This document shows, piece after piece, positions 14,285-22,257 of a stretch of 27,731 nucleotides of DNA. Position 1 is the first letter of the stretch. The number at the start of each line of letters is the position of its first letter. The position numbers were made by a program, and so were the translations under genes. The notes beneath the pieces were generated by a model, which was given only the letters and a program-made list of their open reading frames with translations, had not been told where the DNA came from and searched no databases. The stretch is from a virus: positions 1 to 27,731 of the IMG/VR virus record IMGVR_UViG_3300046533_000890. One strand, 5' to 3'.

Positions 14285-15316
14285 ATGACCTCTTTCATCG
14301 GTGACACTTCGATCCTGTCCACGTTCGACGTCGAACGTGGCAACCGTGAGGATCTCCTCGAGATCATCACGAACATCTCGCCCATGGACACGCTCATGCT
14401 GTCCGGGCTGGAGAAGGTTCCCGCGAGCAACACCACGCACGAGTGGCTGGTGGACATCCTCGCGGACTTCGGCGACCCGGACGTTGGCAATGCCGACGTG
14501 CAGGCCGTCGCGGAAGGTTCGGACGCGACGTTCGAGCCTCTCGTTCCTCGCAAGCGTCTGTGCAATCTGACGCAGATCATCCGCCGCACGTTCGATGTGT
14601 CGGATACCCAGCGCGACGTCAACACCGCGGGCATCCGCGATGAATACGTCTACCAGCTGCGCAAGGCGTCGATGGAGCTCGCTCGCTTCATCGAGTTCGC
14701 TCTGGTGCACTCAATCCGTCAGTTCCAGACGGCTCAGGGCAACAGCGTGGGCGTGCTGCCACGCAAGATGGACGGCTTCTACGCCTTCGCCGCAGCCAGC
14801 GACCCGACCTGCGTGACGACCCTCGGCCTCTCCGAAGAGGAAATGGGCACCGTCACCCACGTCACCGGTTCGTCCCCGACGAACTGCATCACCGAGTGCG
14901 TGCTCAACGAGCAGCTCGAGGCGATGTGGAACAAGGGCGCGATGACCGACACCATCTGGGTGAACGCTGCCCAGAAGCGGAGCCTGTCCAACCTGGTGCT
15001 CAACCCGAACAGCCAGGTCCGCTACAACATCAACGTCGCCGAGCGCACGGTGATCAACACGGTCGACTTCTACCAGTCCGACTTCGGGACGCAGAAGATC
15101 TACCTGCACCGCTACCAGTCGACGGACGTCATCTCGATGGCCGAGGCGAACAAGCTCCGCATCGCGGTGCTCCGCCCCGTCCTCGCTGTCGAGCTGGCGA
15201 AGGTCGGCAGCAGCACCAAGGGCATGATCGAGTGGGAGGGCACCATGGAGGTGCTTGCTCCGAACGCGATCGGCTTCATCTACGGCCTGTGCACCGGCGT
15301 CGCCGGCTGTCCGTAG
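14285..15316 (+). CDS. major capsid protein (SU10-like, DUF5309 type)
   Basis: A 343-residue protein after the scaffold. Hallmarks that fit the SU10/DUF5309 capsid family are an N-terminal stretch REDLLEIITNISPMDTLMLS followed by a beta region with THEWLVDILADF. There is also the strand-rich segment KRLCNLTQIIRRTFDVSDTQ, a long spine helix (YVYQLRKASMELARFIEFAL), and a C-terminal beta region ending NAIGFIYGLCTGVAGCP. These proteins use the HK97 fold and build the icosahedral shell. The start is the first ATG after a short gap; the product begins MTSFIGDTSILSTFDVERGN. The stop is TAG. A zinc-ribbon frame continues in phase right after it (see 15320-15445). Confidence 0.8.
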   Translation: MTSFIGDTSILSTFDVERGNREDLLEIITNISPMDTLMLSGLEKVPASNTTHEWLVDILADFGDPDVGNADVQAVAEGSDATFEPLVPRKRLCNLTQIIRRTFDVSDTQRDVNTAGIRDEYVYQLRKASMELARFIEFALVHSIRQFQTAQGNSVGVLPRKMDGFYAFAAASDPTCVTTLGLSEEEMGTVTHVTGSSPTNCITECVLNEQLEAMWNKGAMTDTIWVNAAQKRSLSNLVLNPNSQVRYNINVAERTVINTVDFYQSDFGTQKIYLHRYQSTDVISMAEANKLRIAVLRPVLAVELAKVGSSTKGMIEWEGTMEVLAPNAIGFIYGLCTGVAGCP

Positions 15317-15319
15317 TCC

Positions 15320-15445
15320 TTGCAGCGAATCTGCAGGATCTGTTCGGGCCTTGTCGTCGCCGTCCGCGACGGCAAGGCCCAGACTCTGACTTGCCAGAAG
15401 TGTGGACACCGAGAGGTCAAATACTTCATCAGCAAGGGCGGTTGA
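15320..15445 (+). CDS. 41-residue zinc ribbon, in frame after the capsid stop codon
   Basis: Read from TTG 15320-15322 the frame gives a product starting LQRICRICSGLVVAVRDGKA and ending KYFISKGG, with C5-x2-C8 and C25-x2-C28 (CQKC), a complete four-cysteine zinc ribbon. Only the TTG is available as a start, and no good ribosome-binding site precedes it. The frame is the same as that of the capsid gene, whose TAG lies one codon upstream, so read-through could also append it to some capsid subunits. The ribbon resembles small transcription-type ribbons; the role is unknown. A GC-rich stem (15346-15380) lies inside the gene. Expression is uncertain; the cysteine pattern makes chance unlikely. 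Confidence 0.6.
   Translation: MQRICRICSGLVVAVRDGKAQTLTCQKCGHREVKYFISKGG
15346..15380 (+). promoter_or_regulatory. GC-rich stem downstream of the capsid stop
   Basis: GGGCCTT (15346-15352) pairs with AAGGCCC (15374-15380), and GCCGTC (15359-15364) with GACGGC (15368-15373), leaving a 3-base loop and a 6-base bulge (15353-15358): 13 pairs in all. No T-run follows. It sits 29 bases after the capsid stop and may stabilise the capsid message, attenuate downstream transcription, or affect read-through. Confidence 0.45.
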
Positions 15446-15492
15446 CGACGTTGCGTTGATCCGCGCCGTGTGCGTGGAGTAGGAAAGAACTG

Positions 15493-15921
15493 ATGCCCTT
15501 CTACACCTTCACGTGCGAGGAATGCTCGAAGTCCGAGCTCCTGATCCTCCCGGTTCGCGACTTCGAGAAGCCGAGAAAGTGCGAGTGCGGAGGCGTCGCC
15601 GTCCGCGACTACAACGCCGACATGCCGACGGTCCAGTTCAGCGGTCACCGCGTCGACCACAACCGGATCAAGGATCCGAAGGCCAGGGTGCAGGGCGCCG
15701 CGAGCGCGAAGGCTGCCCGCAGGAAGGAGCGAGCCTACGGCGAGCACATCAGCGAGCGCAGGAAGCAGCTGGCCAACGATCGCAACCGGAACTCAGGGTT
15801 CAAGCACACGCACTCGATCCCTGCTGAGCTCTACCACGGCAAGGTCCGAGAGACTGGCGACAAGTCCTACTGGAACGATCCGAAGAACGTGGCGAAGCAC
15901 AGTGACTTCAAGGTGTCGTAG
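15493..15921 (+). CDS. FmdB-like zinc-ribbon protein (142 aa)
   Basis: A good AGGAAAG ribosome-binding site precedes the ATG. The N-terminus, MPFYTFTCEECSKSELLILP, is the typical start of FmdB-type (CxxC_CxxC_SSSS) ribbons, with C8-x2-C11 and then C30-x-C32 (RKCECGG). The second pair is spaced one residue shorter than usual. The rest is basic and helical (KAARRKERAYGEHISERRKQ), probably nucleic-acid or protein binding, ending with a tyrosine/tryptophan/lysine-rich region. Such proteins are frequent in phage structural regions, and their role is unknown. It follows the capsid zinc ribbon and precedes the adaptor gene by 2 bases. Confidence 0.7.
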   Translation: MPFYTFTCEECSKSELLILPVRDFEKPRKCECGGVAVRDYNADMPTVQFSGHRVDHNRIKDPKARVQGAASAKAARRKERAYGEHISERRKQLANDRNRNSGFKHTHSIPAELYHGKVRETGDKSYWNDPKNVAKHSDFKVS

Positions 15922-15923
15922 CC

Positions 15924-17609
15924 ATGGCATCAACCTTCCAAGACGACTTCGATCGAGTGGATGGGCCGATCGGCAGCGACTACCTGATCCCCTGCGGGAG
16001 CGTCTCGATCTCGAGCGAGGCAGTGATCCCGGTCGGTCTGTCTGGTGGCTCGCCGGAAACGTTCGACCCGACCAACGTCAAGACGCAGGTCCTGATGGTC
16101 TCGGAGGACATGGACTCTCCAGACCAGGTGCTGCGAGCGGTCTGGGCACGCGACCTGAACCCTCCGACAGGAGGAGCGCCGCTTCCTGCTGATACCGACC
16201 CAGCCTTCTCCATCCTGGCTCGCATGAGCAAGGACCCGCTGATCGTCGATCTCGGCGTCGACGAAGATCCATACTGCTACGACCAGGGCTACGGCCTTCG
16301 CGTGACGTGCCCGCTCGACAACAGCGCGCCGATCCTGAAGATCATCAAGTTCCAGCCGCTGCGCCGGGCTCCGAGCCTGAACCGGCCGTCGTCCAGCGAG
16401 CCTGATGGAGCGACCGTGTTGGCCTCCTACACGCTGCAAGCTCCCGACCTGAACGTCGACCCGGTGTGGCTGGCTGCGCAGTCGCTGACCGAGCCGGCGA
16501 CTGGCGACATCCCCTACCAGGGCTTCTGGCAGGACATGCGCCTGCGCATCCGTCGTGGCGAGGCTGAGGTGATCCTCGAGGCGTTCATCAACGATCGCCA
16601 CCTGAACCAGCCGGCGCTGACCTACACCGACAAGCGAGACCCTCTGTGGTCTGTCGTCGGTCGCCCTGGGTTCGAGTTCCTCTCGGCCACGGACGACTCG
16701 CAGCCTGTTGGCGCGAGTCCCTACGCTCTGATCGGCGAGCCGTTGATGCGTTGCACACTGTTCGCGACGCAGACGGTGAAGGAGTTCACCAAGCCGGTGG
16801 TCCTCTCGCCGGACAACTTCTTCACCTACCAGGAGGTGGTCAACAGGGTCATCGTGCTGGTCGAGAAGAACGGCGACGCCAAATACACGGCTACCGCGTC
16901 CGGGCGCACGAAGATCGACACCTACCTGCAGTTCGTGCTCGACGCCGAGGCGCACATCATCAGGAAGACCGGCTTCTGGCGATGGCTGTGGAGAGAGGAG
17001 TCGATCTACTTCCGCAACGGCATCGCCAACTACGAGATGCCGGACGGCTGCGGCATGATCGACCTGATCCGGCCGGGCAACTACAGCGGGCCGCCACTGA
17101 AGCAGGTCCCGCAGTGGGAGTTCAGGAAGCGATACGGCTCGGTGAGCGGAGCCGGCGGTCCGCCGAGGATCTACATGCTCAAGGGCGAGTCGGTGAACAA
17201 CCGTCTGGAGATCCTGGTCTACCCGACGCCAACAGTCCTGACCGCGACCGGTGTGGTTCCCACCACGCAGGTGGAGACGTCGTTGGTCGCCGACCCCTAC
17301 ATGCAGGTCGAGTATTACTCCAAGCGGCTCCGACCGACGAAGATCGCCCAGCAGATCCCCTACATCCCACAGGAACACATCGACGTGTTGATCTGGGGCG
17401 CCGCGGCGCACGCCATGGTCCTCGACACCGATGCGGACAACACCGCAGCAACTCAGCAGCTGTTCGACGCCAAGCTCCGCGATCTCGTCCGCGAACAGTT
17501 CCGTGGCAACTTCAACGCGCCGGAGGTGATCAGGTCGGCCGCCGACCTTGGCCCTGTTGGGGTGAGCGTGCCGCTTCTGCGCTACCAGCAGTTCGAGGGC
17601 CTCCTGTGA
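15924..17609 (+). CDS. head-tail adaptor protein with N-terminal lectin-like domain
   Basis: A 561-residue, apparently two-part protein. Residues 1 to about 290 start MASTFQDDFDRVDGPIGSDY, a 'DDFxRxDGxxG' opening typical of concanavalin/LamG-like beta-sandwich domains, and stay beta-rich. From about residue 295 (PDNFFTYQEVVNRVIVLVEK) it resembles podoviral head-tail adaptors: a helical core (DTYLQFVLDAEAHIIRKTGF) followed by WRWLWREESIYF, a beta hairpin, and a C-terminal helix with HIDVLIWGAAAHAMVLDTDA. Adaptors form the ring between portal and nozzle and normally lack the N-terminal part, so the fusion is unusual. The stop overlaps the next start (GTGA). The adaptor call rests on pattern and position; the lectin call is weaker. 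A 577-residue antisense frame here is only a shadow. Confidence 0.7.
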   Translation: MASTFQDDFDRVDGPIGSDYLIPCGSVSISSEAVIPVGLSGGSPETFDPTNVKTQVLMVSEDMDSPDQVLRAVWARDLNPPTGGAPLPADTDPAFSILARMSKDPLIVDLGVDEDPYCYDQGYGLRVTCPLDNSAPILKIIKFQPLRRAPSLNRPSSSEPDGATVLASYTLQAPDLNVDPVWLAAQSLTEPATGDIPYQGFWQDMRLRIRRGEAEVILEAFINDRHLNQPALTYTDKRDPLWSVVGRPGFEFLSATDDSQPVGASPYALIGEPLMRCTLFATQTVKEFTKPVVLSPDNFFTYQEVVNRVIVLVEKNGDAKYTATASGRTKIDTYLQFVLDAEAHIIRKTGFWRWLWREESIYFRNGIANYEMPDGCGMIDLIRPGNYSGPPLKQVPQWEFRKRYGSVSGAGGPPRIYMLKGESVNNRLEILVYPTPTVLTATGVVPTTQVETSLVADPYMQVEYYSKRLRPTKIAQQIPYIPQEHIDVLIWGAAAHAMVLDTDADNTAATQQLFDAKLRDLVREQFRGNFNAPEVIRSAADLGPVGVSVPLLRYQQFEGLL

Positions 17610-18523
17610 CCAAGTGGCAAGCGTTCCCACTGCGTCAACCGGGCCAGCCATGGCCGGGAACAAACGAGAAGGGCGGCAAGATCGACGACGGTCGCGGCCA
17701 GCTGAACAAGAACTCCAGCAACTGCACCATCAATCGGGCCGACGAGCTCAGCAAGCGGAAGGGTTTCGTGCGCGGCCTCAACGAGAGGTTCGGCACGGTG
17801 GTCTGTGGGCTGTTCCCCTACACGGACGGCTGCGGTCGTGAGTGGCTGCTGGTTGCGAGCGACGATGGGATCGCGATCAGGCAACCCTTCGTGATCCCGA
17901 CGTTCACCGTGGACGACTCCTACCCTTCCGACAGCTTCGATGACGTCTCCGGCATCAGCACGCTCGACTGGAGGAACACCGAGATTTACGAGGCGGTGGC
18001 CGGATCTCTGCTGCGAGCCTCTGGGTCGTCGACCGCTCCGTTCGATGCGGAGAGCTACCTTCGGTGGTTCAAGCCTGCGGCCTCGGCCTCCTACCAGGTT
18101 CAGATCGAGTATGCCTTCACTGGCGCGATCACCAACACGCAGGTGGTCAGCATCGCGATCAAGGGGAGCGGGGACCTGTTGACCGGCGCCTACCTGCAGG
18201 CCGACCTGCAGTTCGCGTCCGGTGGTCAGTATGTGGCGAAGCTCTACTACGTGAGCGCCTCGAGGACTCGATCTCTTCTCGGCCAGATCGTCGTCTCCGG
18301 CTCGACGTTGACTCCAACGGGCTTCTTCACTCTCACCTACTCTCGCGCGTTCCAGCCGATCTCCTTCAAGCCGAAGATCTCGGTGGTCCCGAGCGGCGGC
18401 GCCCTCCAAGAGTTCGAAGCAGCCACGCTGACTGAGCTGCAGGACTCCGACCTTGGCCAGATCAGTGCGATCGGCTGCAACACCAACGCATCGATCCTCG
18501 TGGTCTCGGGAGGAGCGATCTAG
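17606..18523 (+). CDS. nozzle-type tail protein, N-terminal piece with inserted beta-sandwich
   Basis: GTG 17606 overlaps the adaptor stop as GTGA. The first 95 residues (VTKWQAFPLRQPGQPWPGTN, NCTINRADELSKRKGFVRGL, FPYTDGCGREWLLVASDDGI) resemble the opening of podoviral tail nozzle/stopper proteins, where a short N-terminus leads into a beta-propeller. After IRQP the sequence turns into a separate beta-rich domain (from about residue 103, DDSYPSDSFDDVSG, to about 260) that looks concanavalin-like. It then returns to ISVVPSGGALQEFEAATLTE, and the gene ends. The propeller seems to continue in the next gene, so this may be half of a split nozzle. The stop is TAG, overlapping the next GTG by one base. 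At 305 residues it is far shorter than usual nozzles. Confidence 0.6.
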   Translation: MTKWQAFPLRQPGQPWPGTNEKGGKIDDGRGQLNKNSSNCTINRADELSKRKGFVRGLNERFGTVVCGLFPYTDGCGREWLLVASDDGIAIRQPFVIPTFTVDDSYPSDSFDDVSGISTLDWRNTEIYEAVAGSLLRASGSSTAPFDAESYLRWFKPAASASYQVQIEYAFTGAITNTQVVSIAIKGSGDLLTGAYLQADLQFASGGQYVAKLYYVSASRTRSLLGQIVVSGSTLTPTGFFTLTYSRAFQPISFKPKISVVPSGGALQEFEAATLTELQDSDLGQISAIGCNTNASILVVSGGAI

Positions 18524-21500
18524 TGACTGTCCTCGGCCTTCGATTTCCCAAGCTGTTCGAACACGCCTTCATGTCGGCGAGCAGCTCGCCGGCAACGAAC
18601 GCGGCAACGCTGACGTCGTTGGATTCGACTCCTTACGCATTCGGCATCGTCTCCTGCGTCATCCCGATCGCGACGGCTCGCTACAGCGAAGTCCGCAAGG
18701 TCGTCTTCTACTGCTCGGTGCGCAACACGTCGATCACTGCCAAGTGTCGACTGAGGGTGGCGGCGATGTCGAGCAGCGGCTCGGCGATCGTTCCACAGCC
18801 GTTCACTCTCGCTGCTAGCCAGCTGGTTCGAACCGTTGGCAGCGGCGCCGTGTTCACCAACACGCCGCCTGACGTTGATCACCTGTTCACGAAGGCTGGC
18901 AGCACGACTCTGGCCAACGTTCCTAACAGCTCGGACATGATCGATGGTCCGGCTGTGACGTTGATGCTCGAGTTCAATCGCTTCGCCGCCGACTCGGCCG
19001 ACTTCTTCGCCTACTGGGACAGCCAGGTTGCCGCTGACTCCTACCTCGGCTTCCGCCTTGTTGTCGAGAGGACTGACGCGAACTGGTCGGGGAACACGCA
19101 GGGAGTCGCCACCTTCGCCGACGTTGGCGTCTCGATCGTCCAGGCGCCGAGCGTCAGCAACAAGTCGGTGACCCTGGTTCCGGCGACCGTCGGCTACATC
19201 AACGACAGCGTGATGGCGACCGCCTACCCGCAGCTCTACCGGGGCCGGCTCTTCCGCTACGTGGCCTCCAACTGGGACCACATCACGTCGGTCAACCTGC
19301 TGTCCTACTGCTTCTGGTCGAACAACGCGACGCGCACGTTCAGGGTCGGGCTCCACAACCTGACGAGCTACGCGCCGAACGCATTCAACCTGCTCTACGA
19401 GGAGGAGTTCTCCGACAACGCTGCTGGCAGATCTGCAGGCGACGTGATGCTCTGTCGATCAGCCGACGTGAAGGGATACCTAGTCGACGGCGCCGACCAC
19501 TGCGTGCTCTACGACAACCAGAACGCGGGCGCGATCAGCGAGCCTGCGACTTGGTTCGAGATCATCCAGGATGGCTACTCACTGACCGAGTGCCACCACG
19601 ATGGCGGAAACCAGTATCGAGTCGACACGACGCCGACGCTCTACGGCTCGCCAGCTTGCCCGCCGTTCGATCCGACGTGGTATCAGTCGTTCCCCGACGA
19701 TCGGATCGTCTCTCGCCACCTCTTCCTGGCGCATGACCACATCAGCACGGTCATCCAGACGACGACGCGGTTGCACATCGACGCCAACCTCGAGAGCAAC
19801 ATCATCGGCCTGTCTGGCACCTCGACGACGATCGTCGGGATCAGCCCGCAGCTGACCTCCACTCCGTCAGCCACTGCCGGAACCAAGACGGTTCAGGCCG
19901 CGTTCTCGCCGGACCCGATCAACCTGGCCGGTGTCAGGAAGATGGTCTGGGGCATCGTTGTGGGGACGGGCAGCGGAACCGACGACTTGGTTGGCACTGG
20001 CGAGCTCGTCTACGTGCTCAACGTGCCGGCCAGCGAGGAGCCGGAGATCGGGTCGATCTTTGAGACCGCCGCGTTCAACCCGGAGGGCTGTGCAAGCACG
20101 GCTGCCGGCCTCGGCGATCCTGGCGTGTTAGTGATGACCAACGGCCAGACGTTGCCGCAGAAGTTCGATCCGGTGCACGACGTGATCGAGGACGCCGGCA
20201 TTGAGCCTCCGTTCTGTGACGAGACGCTGCCGACGTCAGTGGTGCACGACACCGCGTCGTCGCCGGACGGCGGACTCGGCATCGGCCTCTACGTCTACCG
20301 CTACACGTTCAGGAACTGTTGCACCGGCAAGGAGAGCAATCCGAATGACGCGGACATCGTTGTCGACACGTCAGGCGCTTCACCTGCTGCCGAGGTCACA
20401 CTCAACTTCACAAACGTTCGGATCCCAGGAGACCCGCAGATCTGCGAGATCTGCATCTACCGAACCGTGCTCGACGGGGCCTACCCGGTTCTTGCCAAGG
20501 TTGGATGCTTCGACCCAGACACCACCAGCACCTTCACCGACGATCTTGCTGATGCCGATCTCGACTTCACCAACAACGGCCTGAGTCTGCTGAACGCGCC
20601 GATGCCGTGCGTGCCGATCGTCGTCGACTTCGCGGATCGGCTCTTCGGGATGGGCGACATCCCCGACCTGTCGCCGGCCGGCACGGTGAGCGCCGTGACC
20701 GGCAGCGACATCATCACCGGCGACTTCGACGTCGAGTGGACCCGCTGCCTGGAAGGCAAGTTCATCCAGATCGAGGGCGACTGCCGCTCCTATGAGATTG
20801 CCTGCGTCATGCCGCCACCGGTCGGCACCTCTCCTCCGTTTGGCCAACTCAAGCTCACCGAGAACTACGAGGGCACGGACGTCACCGGCAAGCTCTACAC
20901 GATCTGTGGCCGCCCCAACCGGATGATGTGGAGCGAGCCGTTCGAAGCCGAATACTGGCCCGAAGCCAACTTCATGGACATCGAGCCCGGCGACGGTGAC
21001 CGGCTGATGGGTGCGGTCTCTAACTTCGACAGCCTGGTGATCTGCAAGCGCAGGAAGACCTACGTGCTGCGCTACAGCACGACGCCTTCCGAGGTCTTTG
21101 TGCCGGCGAGGATCAGTAGCGACATCGGCTGCATCGCTCCGCGAAGCTTCGCTCAGGTGGAGTCTGGCAGCGTGTGGCTCAGTGACCGCGGCCTTGCCCA
21201 GTTCGATGGCCGGTCCGTGCAGATGATCCCCGAGTCGGTGGCCTTCTCTGAGATGTTCACTGACCCGGACGACCCAGACTACGTGCGGCGCGACAGCAAC
21301 GGGCGCGTGATCGGCGCCTGCGCCGTCTACTACCCGAAGCGACAGCAGTATCTGATCCTCCTGCCGACCGTGCAGACGGATCGTGGCGCCAACCTGGTGA
21401 TGGTGTGGGACACTCAGCTGCGGAACATCACGCTGCATCGCTACTGCCAGGAGTTCCTCGCGATCTCCATTGGCAAGGACTCGGATGGCAACCAGCGCGT

Positions 21501-22257
21501 CTACGCGGGGGACTCCAATGGCTTCGTGTGGATCCTCGACATCGGCGACAGCGATGGAGTCGGCTTCCCTGGCCAGACTGGAACCGTCACCGGCACGGTC
21601 ACGGCGACTGGAACTGGCGCAGGACTTGGAGCCAGTTTCATCGAGGATGACAACGCGAGCTTCCTCGAAGGCGGCCTTCCGGCTCTTGCCGGGCTCTCAG
21701 GCATCACCGGTCTCTCTGGCGCCTTCGATGGAACCGATCTGGGTCTTGCCGGGGTCTGCGTCTTCTACCGAGCCAGCGACGCTGCTCCTGACGATCCGTG
21801 GTCGGTGCGCACCGTGTTCGCGGCCTCCGAGCATCGCCTGTTCGTGACTCCGAGCTTCACCGACGACGCGCCTCCGGTCGGCTACGACTACATGATCGGC
21901 GCGATCGACTGGAGAGCCGAGTTCAAGCCGACCAACTACGCTGACGACGACGTGCTGAAGCGCGACTGGAGGCACGCACTGGTCTACGAGCCGGAGCAGG
22001 TGAGTTCCATCGTGCGCGTCCAGTTGATCCCCGACTTCCAGAACAGCGATGACGAGGAGGGGACCATCGAGAACGAGGTCGGCGACACCGGGGAAGGTCG
22101 GACGTTCGACCTCTCCTACAACAAGGGTCGCCAGACCAGGCCCGTCGGCCGACGGATCTTCGACTTCGAACAGGTGATCCTCACCAACTTCGCGCCAGAG
22201 CAACCGATCACGATCCTCAACCACCTTCTGATGGTTGAGCCGCACACCAGCAAGTGA
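18523..22257 (+). CDS. large tail nozzle/beta-propeller protein with N-terminal beta-sandwich domains
   Basis: GTG 18523 has a strong AGGAG seven bases upstream; the product is 1244 residues. Residues 1 to about 500 are beta-rich, with repeated jelly-roll-like stretches (AVTLMLEFNRFAADSADFFA; RLFRYVASNWDHITSVNLLS). From about 535 it reads like a podoviral nozzle: LVMTNGQTLPQKFDPVHDVI, an FN3-like part (YVYRYTFRNCCTGKESNPND), then propeller blades (RLFGMGDIPDLSPAG; MMWSEPFEAEYWPEANFMDI; SVWLSDRGLAQFDGRSVQMI; AVYYPKRQQYLILLPTVQTD). A Thr/Gly/Ala-rich linker follows (about 1012-1066), then a C-terminal domain. The nozzle forms the tail's DNA channel below the adaptor. Large N-terminal additions are unusual and may be receptor-binding or capsid-surface decorations. 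The stop overlaps the fibre start (GTGA). Confidence 0.7.
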   Translation: MTVLGLRFPKLFEHAFMSASSSPATNAATLTSLDSTPYAFGIVSCVIPIATARYSEVRKVVFYCSVRNTSITAKCRLRVAAMSSSGSAIVPQPFTLAASQLVRTVGSGAVFTNTPPDVDHLFTKAGSTTLANVPNSSDMIDGPAVTLMLEFNRFAADSADFFAYWDSQVAADSYLGFRLVVERTDANWSGNTQGVATFADVGVSIVQAPSVSNKSVTLVPATVGYINDSVMATAYPQLYRGRLFRYVASNWDHITSVNLLSYCFWSNNATRTFRVGLHNLTSYAPNAFNLLYEEEFSDNAAGRSAGDVMLCRSADVKGYLVDGADHCVLYDNQNAGAISEPATWFEIIQDGYSLTECHHDGGNQYRVDTTPTLYGSPACPPFDPTWYQSFPDDRIVSRHLFLAHDHISTVIQTTTRLHIDANLESNIIGLSGTSTTIVGISPQLTSTPSATAGTKTVQAAFSPDPINLAGVRKMVWGIVVGTGSGTDDLVGTGELVYVLNVPASEEPEIGSIFETAAFNPEGCASTAAGLGDPGVLVMTNGQTLPQKFDPVHDVIEDAGIEPPFCDETLPTSVVHDTASSPDGGLGIGLYVYRYTFRNCCTGKESNPNDADIVVDTSGASPAAEVTLNFTNVRIPGDPQICEICIYRTVLDGAYPVLAKVGCFDPDTTSTFTDDLADADLDFTNNGLSLLNAPMPCVPIVVDFADRLFGMGDIPDLSPAGTVSAVTGSDIITGDFDVEWTRCLEGKFIQIEGDCRSYEIACVMPPPVGTSPPFGQLKLTENYEGTDVTGKLYTICGRPNRMMWSEPFEAEYWPEANFMDIEPGDGDRLMGAVSNFDSLVICKRRKTYVLRYSTTPSEVFVPARISSDIGCIAPRSFAQVESGSVWLSDRGLAQFDGRSVQMIPESVAFSEMFTDPDDPDYVRRDSNGRVIGACAVYYPKRQQYLILLPTVQTDRGANLVMVWDTQLRNITLHRYCQEFLAISIGKDSDGNQRVYAGDSNGFVWILDIGDSDGVGFPGQTGTVTGTVTATGTGAGLGASFIEDDNASFLEGGLPALAGLSGITGLSGAFDGTDLGLAGVCVFYRASDAAPDDPWSVRTVFAASEHRLFVTPSFTDDAPPVGYDYMIGAIDWRAEFKPTNYADDDVLKRDWRHALVYEPEQVSSIVRVQLIPDFQNSDDEEGTIENEVGDTGEGRTFDLSYNKGRQTRPVGRRIFDFEQVILTNFAPEQPITILNHLLMVEPHTSK

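Noticed and set aside
15930-17663. 577-codon open frame on the minus strand
   Set aside because: It mirrors the adaptor gene codon for codon, has Arg/Val/Asp/Leu-rich composition typical of antisense frames in GC-rich DNA, and has no recognisable domain.
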